Below are positions 17,534 to 25,867 of a DNA stretch of 64,000 bases, in pieces. The DNA comes from Bin87 sp965207585 (GTDB taxonomy: Bacteria > Chloroflexota > Dehalococcoidia > Lucifugimonadales > UBA3495): positions 186,001-250,000 of the forward strand of contig CBDBMT010000002.1 of the NCBI GenBank assembly GCA_965207585.1, read 5' to 3'. The number at the start of each line of letters is the position of its first letter. Position 1 is the stretch's first letter. The translations under genes were made by a program, and so were the position numbers. The notes beneath the pieces were generated by a model. It was not told the DNA's origin. It saw only the letters and a list, made by a program, of their open reading frames with translations, and made no database searches.

Positions 17534-17987
17534 CTTGGGATTGGTCTTCCGATGCGGTTTCGTCGGTCATGGCATCTCCCTCTCTGATTTCCCCATCGTG
17601 CGGCGAGCCTTCCCGTGACCCACTCTTGATCTCGCCCAGGGTCCTCGGCTGCCAGTAAAGGTCGCGCTCCACGGCGGGAACGTCGCCCAAGACGGTGGTC
17701 TCGGCCAACTCGGTGAGGTCGAAGTAGCCCAACTCCCGCTCGAACCCCTCCACCAGGCCGAAGCACTGGCCGGTTTCCGGGTCCATCTCGGTGATGAACC
17801 ACGTCCAATTCGAGTACGGGGAAAAGAGCTTGGCGTGGGCGATGACGGTATCGTAGTCGGCCACCTTCTCATTGGCGTAGATGGCCGGAATGGTCTCCGC
17901 CAATTTCTGCGTCATCAGCTGGTGGCCCCGCTTACCGGCGTGCCGGTCCTCCCACATGGTAGCGGTGGTTTCCTTCTGGTCAGGCAT
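17490..17987 (-). pseudogene. N-terminal half of a DUF2958-family gene, cut by the insertion sequence
   Basis: Residues about 25-125 (LMTQKLAETIPAIYANEK, then KLFSPYSNWTWFITEMD, then CFGLVEGFERELGYF) match the plasmid-borne DUF2958 family. The last 14 residues, from AGLSAKFRKS on, are read from the insertion sequence end, where the stop lies. The ATG has AAGGAG upstream. DUF2958 proteins are frequent neighbours of PRTRC and plasmid maintenance genes. The domain itself is intact, so a truncated but functional product is possible; only the C-terminal extension is lost. Confidence 0.75.
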
Positions 17988-18035
17988 GGTTGCTCATCTC
18001 CTTTCTTGTCGTCTGCGTATGCTTGTTTGCACCGT

Positions 18036-18821
18036 TCACCTGGTGTCGGTGCGGTCCACCAGCCGCGCCACCGCCTCGGGGGTGACGTAGCTGGGGCTGA
18101 CCGTGCCCTGGTCCATGTCCAGGTAGAGGGCCAGGAAGGGGCAGGTCCCCGCCACCATGCGGCGGACCACCTGCAAGACCAGCGACGCCATCATCTGGTT
18201 GATGGTGGGGTCCTGGTCGGTGAGGTCCAGGGCCGCCGCGCAGTCCACGTCGGGCGGACGGGTGGAAACCGCCGTCAGCAGGTCGGGGCGTTGCAGCGTG
18301 GGCGCTGGGGCCAGGTGGCAGGTCTCGCCGGTGAAGGGCGGTTCCTCCAGGAACACCGGCTCGGCGACGTTGCCGACGAGCACCTGGCCCCAGTTGGTGT
18401 CGTTGCCGGCGTCGATGAGCCAGCGGCAGGGGTCTCCGGGCAGGCACTCGGCCATGGCCCGCCGGGCGGCGGCGTTGTCGGCGCAGCCGATGACCAGGCC
18501 GTCGTGGGAGGAGAGCCCGGGGTAGCGGCACTCCTCCTCCCGGAAGGGATAGACCGAGTATCCCACGGGCCGGTTGTAGGCTGCGGCCAGCCGGTCGGCC
18601 AAGGCCTGGCTCTTGAAGCGGCCCACGTCCTCGGGGTAGAAATTCTGGCGGAGCAGGTTGTGGGGTTCCACCCGGTCGTGGTCCACCAGGACGATGGTGG
18701 CGTCCCGGCCCTGGAAGAGGCGGCAGAGGCCCTCGGCGACGAAGCCACCGGTGCCGCCGCAGCCCACCACGGTGATCCAGGGGTTGTCCAGCAGGAACTC
18801 GTTGTCCAGGTAGTAGGGCAT
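18036..18821 (-). CDS. PRTRC system ThiF family protein (E1-like)
   Basis: The 261-residue protein has the nucleotide-binding glycine motif of the E1/ThiF/MoeB fold (VVGCGGTGG, 18-26). This is followed by the acidic strand end and Arg segment typical of adenylation (LVDHDRVEPHNLLRQNF, 44-60). In this family the enzyme adenylates the C-terminus of a ubiquitin-like partner. It follows the JAMM protein by 6 bp and ends just before the DUF2958 gene. The Cys that would form a thioester is not certain from sequence alone; the one in PPDVDCAAAL is a candidate. Confidence 0.88.
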   Translation of the reverse strand: MPYYLDNEFLLDNPWITVVGCGGTGGFVAEGLCRLFQGRDATIVLVDHDRVEPHNLLRQNFYPEDVGRFKSQALADRLAAAYNRPVGYSVYPFREEECRYPGLSSHDGLVIGCADNAAARRAMAECLPGDPCRWLIDAGNDTNWGQVLVGNVAEPVFLEEPPFTGETCHLAPAPTLQRPDLLTAVSTRPPDVDCAAALDLTDQDPTINQMMASLVLQVVRRMVAGTCPFLALYLDMDQGTVSPSYVTPEAVARLVDRTDTR

Positions 18822-18827
18822 GGTGGT

Positions 18828-19568
18828 TTACCTCCTTATATGTAGGTTGATTGGCGTGGGTTCCGGTTTCTCGCCCACCAGCCGGAGGCCCGGAGGCGGG
18901 CCTTCGAAGACCTGGGACCAGTACAGCGGCGCGAAGTGGCCGTAGATGCCGACGCGCAGGGTCAATTCGGGCGTTGGCGCGTCCAGGCGTCCCACGACGC
19001 CGTAGATTCGGAACCCCTGCTCGTCCCGGTCGTCGGTGGCCGAGAAGAAAGCGGAGTGTTTGCCGTGGGAGTGGAACTCGGCAATGACGCCGCTGGGCGG
19101 CCGGTAGGTGAGGGACGAACCCGTTCCTTCCTGCGGCGGAACCACCACCCGGTAGGCGTCTCCGTCCCAGCGCACCGCGAAGAACCGCTCGGTGTCCGGC
19201 GAGGCCATCATCCAGACCAGGCCCAGCTCGAAGACGTGGGCCGGAATGGGGCCGTGGGTGAACGCCAGCTTCTCGGTTACGGGGGACAGCCCCCGCACCT
19301 GGGCGGGAGCGACCAGTATTCGCGCCGTCAGTTGGCCGCTCTCGGACTGCACGTAGAGACCCCCGGCGCCCAGCACGTAGTCAAACCCGATCCCCTGAGA
19401 ACCGGCGAGACCGGAGGGATGGTTCACCAGGTAGCCCACCGGCGTCAATGCGGCATTGGTTTCAGGCTCGCCGCTAGTAGTAGCCTCGTCGTCCTTCGCC
19501 GGCGGCCATGACCTGGCCCACGGTGCATTGGGGAACCAGGTCCTCAACCGGGTAGTCAGCCTTTCCAT
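18828..19568 (-). CDS. PRTRC system protein A, JAMM/MPN domain
   Basis: The C-terminal half carries a complete JAMM metalloprotease signature: Glu164, then HSH at 166-168, Ser176 and the Asp pair at 179-180 (EFHSHGKHSAFFSATDD). This matches PRTRC protein A. JAMM enzymes in such operons are thought to trim ubiquitin-like tails or remove conjugates. The ATG at 19568 has GGGAGGAAC upstream, but using it gives a 95-bp overlap with the E2-like gene, so a later start is possible. Confidence 0.85.
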   Translation of the reverse strand: MERLTTRLRTWFPNAPWARSWPPAKDDEATTSGEPETNAALTPVGYLVNHPSGLAGSQGIGFDYVLGAGGLYVQSESGQLTARILVAPAQVRGLSPVTEKLAFTHGPIPAHVFELGLVWMMASPDTERFFAVRWDGDAYRVVVPPQEGTGSSLTYRPPSGVIAEFHSHGKHSAFFSATDDRDEQGFRIYGVVGRLDAPTPELTLRVGIYGHFAPLYWSQVFEGPPPGLRLVGEKPEPTPINLHIRR

Positions 19569-20184
19569 CGAGTTCCTCCCATAACGCTTGCAGGTTGTCG
19601 GGGTGCTTCTTCGACCGGTCTTTTGTATCTCCGGTAAGGGAGAAGAAGGACCGGAAGAAGGATTCGGGTATCCGCCCCACCTCCTCAGGGAAGCGGTGGC
19701 TGCCGGGGCAGGTCCGCCCGTCCCTGAAGACGTTGAAGGTCGGGGAGCGGAATAGCCGCTGCTCCGGGTCGCTCGGCCGTTCCAGGGCGGCATAGACCCA
19801 GGGCGCCCGCGCCGGCGAGCAGACGAACACCAGCCCCGGCATGGGCAGCCGGAGCCTTGCGGGAGGCTGGAACGCCTCCCGTTGCAGGGCCACCGGCCAG
19901 ACCTGGGGCGGGCGCCACAGGGCCACCACGTGGCCGGTCTCCCCCTGGCTCCACCAGAGGGCGTCTTCGGGCAGCAGCCCCGAGGCGAAGCCCAGGTGCC
20001 GGGTGAACACGTTGGCGATCTCGTCCGCCGAGATGGTCCTGACCCAGGTGCGGTCTCCCTCGAAGCCCCGCAGCAGGACGGTCTCCTGGTAGACCTCGAG
20101 CTGCGCCTGGAGGGTGTCCCGGGGCACATCGTCCCGAACCGGCAGGGACCACTCGGTCCGGTAAGTGTCATCGGTCGTCATCAT
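19474..20184 (-). CDS. PRTRC system protein B, E2-like (Prok-E2 family)
   Basis: The 236-residue protein contains the PRTRC-B signature LPMPGLVFVC (113-122) and SPTFNVFRDGRTCPGSHRFP (147-166). Cys159 lies where the predicted E2-like active-site cysteine occurs. Comparative studies place this family in the E2 (ubiquitin-conjugating) fold, beside E1-like ThiF and JAMM genes. Here the order Ub-like, two unknowns, E2-like, JAMM, E1-like is kept on one strand with overlapping or near-overlapping ends, which implies one transcript. Confidence 0.85.
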   Translation of the reverse strand: MMTTDDTYRTEWSLPVRDDVPRDTLQAQLEVYQETVLLRGFEGDRTWVRTISADEIANVFTRHLGFASGLLPEDALWWSQGETGHVVALWRPPQVWPVALQREAFQPPARLRLPMPGLVFVCSPARAPWVYAALERPSDPEQRLFRSPTFNVFRDGRTCPGSHRFPEEVGRIPESFFRSFFSLTGDTKDRSKKHPDNLQALWEELDGKADYPVEDLVPQCTVGQVMAAGEGRRGYY

Positions 20185-21010
20185 CGCTTTCCTCCTTTTC
20201 TTGAATGGGCAGCCGGGGCAGGATGAAGTCCAGCAGTTCGGCGAACCGGCCCGGCAGGTCCTGTTCCAGCCAGTCGGCCAGCCCAGTCACCGAGTCGATT
20301 AGTTGGTCGGCCTTCCGCCATTCCTCCGTTCCCTCCCGGATAATTTCCTCCTCCCAGGGGTCGCAGAAGCCGTCGTAGTCGCCGTCCTCGTAGTTGTGAT
20401 CGAGGAAGAAGTTGCCGGTCTCGGCCCGCACCCAGGCGGCGGCCTGGGCCGCGCCCGTGTAGCCGGTTTCCTGTACCGCTTCGGTCAGGTCCTCCGTAGG
20501 TATGCCGCCTTTCGGAATCCGCTCCAGGGTCTCCTGGGGGATGCGCTGGGCGGCGCACTCCAGCCAGGCGGTGCGCAGGCCGCCGGGTTCGTCGAAGTAG
20601 AAGTCGGAGCATTCGGCCAGCAGCGCCAGGGCCGAGAGGCCCTCCCGGTAGCCGTCCCACATCTCGTGCAGGCCGTCGTAGCCGAAGCCCATCAACTGGA
20701 AGGGGATGCCCCGGCGCAGCCAGGTGAAGGGCGGGTCCTCCCCCTCCTCCGCATAGAACTCGATGAAGGGTGCGTAGAGGGGGAAGTGGCGTTCCTGGAA
20801 CAGCCGGGAGAAGTTTTCCAGCTTGGCGCCCACGTCGGCGGTGGCCAGGGCCGCCTCCGCCTCCTCGGGAAAGAGGCGGCGCACCAGCCCGGTGAACCAG
20901 GCGTAGTCCTCGGCGCAGCCCAGCCGGGCAATCAGCTCTTGCAGCAACGGCGGCCGCCGCAGGAACTGCCCGGCCAGGTCGCTCAGGAGCGGCGGGGCCG
21001 CAGTTGCCAC
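20168..21010 (-). CDS. hypothetical protein between PRTRC C and B
   Basis: The 280-residue soluble protein is acidic and rich in aromatic residues (DGLHEMWDGYREGLSAL, then NFFLDHNYEDGDYDGFCDP) and ends in a run of acidic residues. The start is a GTG with GGGAG upstream, inside the end of the 76-residue gene, and its 3' end overlaps the E2-like gene. Position alone suggests a PRTRC accessory such as protein F, but no diagnostic motif was found. Confidence 0.65.
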   Translation of the reverse strand: MATAAPPLLSDLAGQFLRRPPLLQELIARLGCAEDYAWFTGLVRRLFPEEAEAALATADVGAKLENFSRLFQERHFPLYAPFIEFYAEEGEDPPFTWLRRGIPFQLMGFGYDGLHEMWDGYREGLSALALLAECSDFYFDEPGGLRTAWLECAAQRIPQETLERIPKGGIPTEDLTEAVQETGYTGAAQAAAWVRAETGNFFLDHNYEDGDYDGFCDPWEEEIIREGTEEWRKADQLIDSVTGLADWLEQDLPGRFAELLDFILPRLPIQEKEESDDDDR

Positions 21011-21213
21011 TTCATCGCTCCCAGCAGCCGCCGGGTGGCGGCGGCGTAGTTCTGGGCCTGGGTGCAGGCCAGTTCCACCTCGGACTGCCGGGCCGCCGCC
21101 GCGTCCAGGTCCATGCTGCCGTCGGGCAGGGTGAGCTCCGCCGTGAGCTCGATGATTCTGAGGTCCGCCGATGGGGTTGCCGCCAGCAGACCGGCCAGGG
21201 TTTTGTTGTCCAT
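20983..21213 (-). CDS. small hypothetical protein in the PRTRC operon
   Basis: The 76-residue product is a predicted helix-strand-helix protein (DLRIIELTAELTLPDGSMDLD, then RQSEVELACTQAQNYAAATR). It starts 12 bp after the Ub-like gene and overlaps the next gene, so it is almost certainly translated with them. No family was recognised. Confidence 0.55.
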   Translation of the reverse strand: MDNKTLAGLLAATPSADLRIIELTAELTLPDGSMDLDAAAARQSEVELACTQAQNYAAATRRLLGAMKWQLRPRRS

Positions 21214-21225
21214 CTGGATGCCTCC

Positions 21226-21432
21226 CTAGCTGTGGGCGGGGGAGAAGGCGCCCTTGGTGCCCACCCGCCGCTGGAACTCGATGATGGTGTCGTCGCCGCG
21301 AGTGGTCTCCTTGACCGAGGCGTTGGCGATTTCGCCGTAGAAGTCGGCCAAGGTCGCCTTCACCTGCTCGACGCTCATTTCGGGGTCCGGGTCCGGGAAC
21401 TCGCGGTCGTCGTAAACAAACACTCGTGCCAT
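21226..21432 (-). CDS. PRTRC system protein C, ubiquitin-like
   Basis: The 68-residue protein matches PRTRC protein C closely. It has the FVYDDREFPDPDPEMSVEQVK start, then ADFYGEIANASV and the closing RVGTKG. This family is placed in the ubiquitin-like beta-grasp fold. The usual end, GTKG, is followed here by a short tail (AFSPAHS). The ATG has AAGGAG upstream. It is the first gene after the helicase, separated from it by a strong hairpin, and heads the PRTRC cassette. Confidence 0.88.
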   Translation of the reverse strand: MARVFVYDDREFPDPDPEMSVEQVKATLADFYGEIANASVKETTRGDDTIIEFQRRVGTKGAFSPAHS

Positions 21433-21480
21433 GATTTTTCTCCTTACATCAGTTGCGTTTGGGTTGCGTTGCGAAATGCG

Positions 21481-21510
21481 GAGGGGCCGCCGTTTCACCG
21501 GCGGCCCCTC
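21481..21510 (-). terminator. intergenic GC hairpin, helicase to PRTRC-C
   Basis: A perfect 12-bp stem (GAGGGGCCGCCG with its complement, loop of 6) lies between the helicase stop and the PRTRC-C start, ending 49 nt before that start. Only a weak T-rich stretch follows on the minus strand. Confidence 0.55.
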
Positions 21511-21528
21511 CCGTGTGCCTTCTGCGGT

Positions 21529-23970
21529 CTAGCGGCCCGCGCCCACCGGCTCCTTCTCCCGTTCCTGTTCCTGGTCCAGCGCCCACTGGAACAGGGAGGC
21601 GGCAGCAGGCTGGTGTTTGCGGTTGCGCTTGGGCCGGGCCGGTTCGTCGGCCAGGAACTCGGCCCAGGAGAACAGGGACTGCTGCCCTTCGGCGGGTTCC
21701 TCGTGGTGGCCCCCGTATCCAGTACGGGGCAGGCTGTTCCCGTTCCCGCTGGTCCCGTTTCCGGTAGAGGCCAGGCTGAGGTGACCGTTCCCGTTCCCGT
21801 TGGCGTGGTGGTCGCTGCCCAGAACCAACTCCACCGTCGTCTCCAGGGCGTCGCGATTCCCGTTGCCGTTGCCATTGACGTGGACTTCCACCGCCACCGG
21901 CTCAGGCTCCGGTTCCGGTTCCGGTTCCACGGCCTGCCAGCCGTCGTCCACCAGGTACTCCTCGGCGGCGGCCTCGGCGTCCCGAGCCTGGGCGAAGACT
22001 GCTTCCAGGGTGTCGGTGTCCTCCTGGGCGTCCCCGCTGACCACCTGCCGGGCCAGGGCCATCATCAGGTCGTCTCCGTCGTCGCCGTAGGCGGCCAGCC
22101 CATCCTCGGGTAACTCCCCCTCCACCGCCAACGACGATTGCAGTTTCTTGGCCACCAGCTTGAGAGCGTCGGCCTGGAGCGTCCCCCGGTAGGCCATGTA
22201 AATGACCTTCACCGGATGCCGCTGGCCGATGCGCCAGGAGCGGCGCGACGCCTGCCGCATGGTGTACACGCTGTAATCGGTCTCGAACCAGACCAGGGTT
22301 GCGAAGTCGATGAGGTCCAGCCCGGTCTGCACCAGGCGGGGATGGCAGATCACCACGTCCACCCCTTCCTTCACCCTATCGGCGACCCAGGCTTCGCGGC
22401 GGTCCGGGGCCACGGCGTCGGCCTTCATCACCGCCACCTTGAACCCGTGCCGGGTCAGGATGTCGTCCATCCTGCCGGTGATGTCCCGGGTCCCGGTGTG
22501 GGTGGCGTACACCAGCACCCTGCGGCCCGCCAGCCGTTCCGCCGCCACCAGGTCCACCAGGGCCTGCTCCTTGGGGTAGATCTTCTCCTCGGACAGGGGC
22601 GGGACCTGGACGATGAGCTTGCCGCTGGCCGGGTCGAACACCGTCTCGCCGTGGGTGCAGCCGTCGGGGTAGGCCAGCAGGGTTTGTAGATACGTCGCCA
22701 GCAGGCGCTTGGAACCCTTCTTCAGCGCCTCCACCAGGGCCTCGTGCAGCTCGGCGAAGACGTGGTTGTAGGCGCTGCGCTGGGAGTGGCCGGTGTGGTC
22801 CGGCTCCGAGTCCATCCCCGACAGGAGTATCTGTTCCTCGTAGGGGGGCAGGGCCGAGGCCACATCCGCCAGCTTGAGGAAGACGGAGTTGCCGATGATG
22901 TGGAACAATGCCGCCGGCACCAGGCCGGGCTTTTCGCTGACCGTTTTGCGGAACCCCTTGCGCCGGCTGGTGCGCCCGTCCTCGAAGGCGCCGTCGTCGT
23001 CGGGATAGCGCACGGTCTCCTCCAGGAAGCCGTAGCGCTGTATCCAGCGGCTTTCCTCGGAGTGGCCGAACTCGGTGCGCAGTTCCGGTGAAAACCGGTA
23101 GAGGAGATGGAAGAGGGTGCTGGAGTAGCCGCCCATCAAAGTTCCTGACAGGCTGAGCGACTTGCCGATCACGTCGGCCAGCACCCCGGCGGCGATGCCC
23201 TGGGCGGAACCGCGCCCCTTGTACTCGTGGACCTCATCTCCGACCAGCAGGTCGAAGAAGCCCCGCATCCGGTTCTTCACGTAGTCGGCCAGCGGGTAGC
23301 GACGCGGGCCGGAGCCGTCGGCCTGCCACAGGGGAGCGCCGCAGCGGGCGCAGTCGCGCTTGCGCCGGCGCAGCTCGGCGTCGGTGAGGGGAACGCCGTC
23401 TTTGTCCGTAACCTGGCCGTAGCAGGTGGCGCAGCAGGGTACTTGAAACGGCTCGCCGGTCTCCTCGTCCCTCACTAGGCGCCCGTTTTCGGTGGCCCAC
23501 CGCTGTATCACCGAGGGCAGCCAGCGGTAGGACAGCTTGGCCCGCTCCCGGCTCATCACCGCGAACAGGGGGCCGGAGCCGGCGGAGAGGCGCAGCCTTT
23601 CCAAGTCGGTGATGGAGGCGACGATGGCGGTCCGGGCCAGGGGGACCGTCTGCTCCACCTCCCGCTTCCATTTCTTGGTCAGGTGGGGCGGACACAATAT
23701 GAGCACCCGCCGGAACCCGGCGGCGTGGGCCGCCGCCGCGCCGATGAAGCTCTTGCCGGTGCCCATTTCGCCCACCACCGTCGTACCCCGGTGGGCTTCC
23801 AATGACAGGGCCGCGCCCCGGATGGCGTCGGCCTGCGCCCCCAGGGGGGTGCGGAGCAGGTGGGGCAGCTTTACCTCGTTTTCCGAGGGACGGTACAGGG
23901 GCGGGTAGGACTCCACCACCCTTCGGGCGATGGCGTCCTTGAAGGTGTCGATGAACTCTCCGAGGTTCAT
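21529..23970 (-). CDS. SNF2-type helicase with NG-rich C-terminal tract
   Basis: The 813-residue protein has Walker A VGEMGTGKS (66-74), a zinc-binding-like insert (CCATCYGQ and CARCG), motif II DEVH, and motif VI RRSWRIGQRHPVK. These are typical of SWI2/SNF2 DNA-dependent ATPases carried by plasmids and phages. The last about 150 residues are low complexity, with EPEPEPEP and repeated NGNGNG blocks, ending in a Gln-rich basic tail. It probably remodels or translocates along DNA during replication or conflict. A hairpin precedes it and another follows it. Confidence 0.85.
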   Translation of the reverse strand: MNLGEFIDTFKDAIARRVVESYPPLYRPSENEVKLPHLLRTPLGAQADAIRGAALSLEAHRGTTVVGEMGTGKSFIGAAAAHAAGFRRVLILCPPHLTKKWKREVEQTVPLARTAIVASITDLERLRLSAGSGPLFAVMSRERAKLSYRWLPSVIQRWATENGRLVRDEETGEPFQVPCCATCYGQVTDKDGVPLTDAELRRRKRDCARCGAPLWQADGSGPRRYPLADYVKNRMRGFFDLLVGDEVHEYKGRGSAQGIAAGVLADVIGKSLSLSGTLMGGYSSTLFHLLYRFSPELRTEFGHSEESRWIQRYGFLEETVRYPDDDGAFEDGRTSRRKGFRKTVSEKPGLVPAALFHIIGNSVFLKLADVASALPPYEEQILLSGMDSEPDHTGHSQRSAYNHVFAELHEALVEALKKGSKRLLATYLQTLLAYPDGCTHGETVFDPASGKLIVQVPPLSEEKIYPKEQALVDLVAAERLAGRRVLVYATHTGTRDITGRMDDILTRHGFKVAVMKADAVAPDRREAWVADRVKEGVDVVICHPRLVQTGLDLIDFATLVWFETDYSVYTMRQASRRSWRIGQRHPVKVIYMAYRGTLQADALKLVAKKLQSSLAVEGELPEDGLAAYGDDGDDLMMALARQVVSGDAQEDTDTLEAVFAQARDAEAAAEEYLVDDGWQAVEPEPEPEPEPVAVEVHVNGNGNGNRDALETTVELVLGSDHHANGNGNGHLSLASTGNGTSGNGNSLPRTGYGGHHEEPAEGQQSLFSWAEFLADEPARPKRNRKHQPAAASLFQWALDQEQEREKEPVGAGR

Positions 23971-24020
23971 GGGTATTCTCCTTTTGTTGGGGATGCGTTG
24001 GTGCGCGGTTGGAACAAGCG

Positions 24021-24059
24021 AAGGCCCCGCCTTTCCCTACCGGGAACCGGCGGGGCCTT
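24021..24059 (-). terminator. intergenic GC hairpin upstream of the helicase
   Basis: A two-tier stem: an outer 11 bp (AAGGCCCCGCC with its complement) and an inner 5 bp (TTCCC/GGGAA). It ends 51 nt before the helicase start. Confidence 0.55.
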
Positions 24060-24085
24060 CGTGTTGCGGCTGTGGTGGCAGCCGT

Positions 24086-24280
24086 CTAATCGGTGGGATG
24101 GCCGGGCTTCCCGTCGGGGACGTCGCCGGGGCAGCCACCGCCCAGGTGCCAGGACCGCGGCGTGGAAGCGACCACCCGGCCGCCGATGATGTCCACCGTG
24201 GCGGTCTGCTTCACCGGCTGGCCGGGCAGGATGGGCTGCTCGCACTGGGCGCAGGCGTCCAGGGTCAGGGTCATCTGCAT
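24086..24280 (-). CDS. small zinc-ribbon-like protein
   Basis: The 64-residue protein has CAQCEQPILPGQPV near its start, a CxxC pair like that of treble-clef or zinc-ribbon proteins, and one later Cys (GGGCPGD). The start is set by GGGGG upstream of the ATG at 24280. It sits alone between two hairpins, after the methyltransferase gene. Function unknown. Confidence 0.5.
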   Translation of the reverse strand: MQMTLTLDACAQCEQPILPGQPVKQTATVDIIGGRVVASTPRSWHLGGGCPGDVPDGKPGHPTD

Positions 24281-24328
24281 GGCTACCCCCTTTATCAATG
24301 TCGCTGTATGCGTATTTCCAAAAGGCGA

Positions 24329-24362
24329 GGCCCCGCCGTTCCTATAAGGAAATGACGGGGCC
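24329..24362 (-). terminator. intergenic GC hairpin after the methyltransferase
   Basis: Outer stem GGCCCCG/CGGGGCC and inner stem TTCCT/AGGAA. It ends about 49 nt before the next start, and CGCCTTTT follows on the minus strand, the most terminator-like tail of the series. Confidence 0.55.
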
Positions 24363-24407
24363 GTGCGTCGCGGCGGTATTTGTAACCGTCGCGGGTATTG
24401 GGACGGG

Positions 24408-25442
24408 TCAGGCGGAAATGTCGGAGATGTCGCCGCTTTCCAGGTCCAGGGCCACCACGGTGGTCTTGAGCCTCTCCCGGTACACCTCGGTGTTCTCGGT
24501 CTCCTCGGCCAGCACCTTCTCCTTGCCGGTGCGTCCCTTGACCAGGACCCGCCGCCCGTCGGCTTCCAGCGCGATGTTGTCCAGGAAGCCGGCCGCCACC
24601 AGCATGGCCAGGTGGCCGCGGCGCAGCGGCATCAGGGGGCGGGTCCGCTGGTCCCCCACCGGCCAGAGGCTGTCGGTCACGTCGGGGCTGGCCCACAGGC
24701 CGTTCCTCCGGGCCTCGGCCACCGCCGCCAGGGGGTCCACGGTGCGGGTGGCGAAGAGGACGTCCCCGCCTACGGCGCCCGGCGGGTCATAGACCCGGTA
24801 GGCCCCGTGGTACAGTTCCTCCGGCTCCCCCTCGGCCCAGGCCCGCACCTGTCCTTCGGCCCGTGCGTCCGGGCTGGGTTCGGCCTTGCGGCAGCCCATC
24901 AACACTACCTGGTCGAAGGCTTCCCGCTCCGGTTCGGGGAAGTACCAGCAGCGCAGGTCCCGGTAGTGTGAGGCCAGGTAGCGGGCCGAGACGGAAAGCC
25001 GCTGCCTGGGCACGATGAACACCAGCAGCCCGCCGTAGGCCAGGTAGCGGGTGCAGTGCGTCAAAAAGGCGTGTTCGGTGCGCTTGTCCTCCGAGTCAAA
25101 ATCGTAGGGCGGGTTCAAGAGCAGCACGCCGAAGACTCCGTTGGCGATGGAGGTGGCGAACAGGTCGCAGGCCAGGGCGCGGTCCAGCAGTTCCCGGGCT
25201 TCCTCGGCCCGGTCCCGGTGCAGTTCCACCCCGTAGGTCTCCACGGGGAGGGAGTTGGCGCGGCGCAGGCCGTCGGCCAGTTGCGCCAGCGCGTCGCCGC
25301 CCCCGCAGCAGGGGTCCAGGACGCGCAGGGTCTGTCCCGTCCGGCCGTAGGCCGCTGGGCTGTCAATCAGTTGGGCGAGCAGGTCCACCACCCGCAGCGG
25401 AGTCGGGTAGTAGCCGCCTTTTGCCTGGGCTGCCAGTCTCAT
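24408..25442 (-). CDS. DUF6094-like SAM-dependent methyltransferase
   Basis: The 344-residue protein has motif I LRVLDPCCGGGDAL and the catalytic motif IV VLLLNPPYDF, as in N6-adenine DNA methyltransferases. It is preceded by GGYYPTPLRVVDLLAQL at the N-terminus. This arrangement matches plasmid-borne DUF6094 proteins. It may methylate element DNA or act in plasmid maintenance. The start ATG has AAGGAGATG upstream. Confidence 0.8.
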   Translation of the reverse strand: MRLAAQAKGGYYPTPLRVVDLLAQLIDSPAAYGRTGQTLRVLDPCCGGGDALAQLADGLRRANSLPVETYGVELHRDRAEEARELLDRALACDLFATSIANGVFGVLLLNPPYDFDSEDKRTEHAFLTHCTRYLAYGGLLVFIVPRQRLSVSARYLASHYRDLRCWYFPEPEREAFDQVVLMGCRKAEPSPDARAEGQVRAWAEGEPEELYHGAYRVYDPPGAVGGDVLFATRTVDPLAAVAEARRNGLWASPDVTDSLWPVGDQRTRPLMPLRRGHLAMLVAAGFLDNIALEADGRRVLVKGRTGKEKVLAEETENTEVYRERLKTTVVALDLESGDISDISA

Positions 25443-25477
25443 GATGCATCTCCTTGTAGTTGTCGTTGTGGTTGGGT

Positions 25478-25867
25478 TTATTGGTTGCAGGTATTCAGGC
25501 CCACCACCTCGCCCTTGGCCAGCGTCCGCACGTAGCACAACACCTGGCTGGTGTCCTTCTCTTTCGCGCACTCGACGCAGAAGGCGGTGAGCAGTTCGGC
25601 GCGGTTGGCGACGACGATGCGCTTCACCAGCACGGATTCGCCGCTGGGGAGGTCGTGGCGGTAGAGCTTCTCGAAGGGGTCGCGGCGCTCCGCTTCGGTG
25701 GCCGGCCGGTAGAAATGGGGTTGCCGTGAGGAAGTAAGGTGGGCTGCGGCCCCGTGGGGGCAGAAGCGGCAGGTTTCGCCGTCCGGGGAGTAGAGCTGCC
25801 AGGCTTTCCAGTTGCGCGCCCGCCGGCGCTTGTTGCCCCGCTTGACCGGGTTGAGCGTCCTATCCAT
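25478..25867 (-). CDS. hypothetical basic protein with zinc-binding-like cysteines
   Basis: The 129-residue product starts with a basic segment (KRGNKRRRARNWK). It has CRFCPHGAAAH (CxxC then His) and a second pair in CVECAKEK, so one metal site is plausible. Its start overlaps the 3' end of the upstream gene by 8 bp, which suggests coupled translation. No family was recognised. Confidence 0.55.
   Translation of the reverse strand: MDRTLNPVKRGNKRRRARNWKAWQLYSPDGETCRFCPHGAAAHLTSSRQPHFYRPATEAERRDPFEKLYRHDLPSGESVLVKRIVVANRAELLTAFCVECAKEKDTSQVLCYVRTLAKGEVVGLNTCNQ

Noticed and set aside
21770..21930. Regular GTTGCCGTTGCC-type repeats suggestive of a CRISPR or tandem repeat locus
   Set aside because: They are in-frame codons for the NG-rich tract of the helicase, with no spacers.
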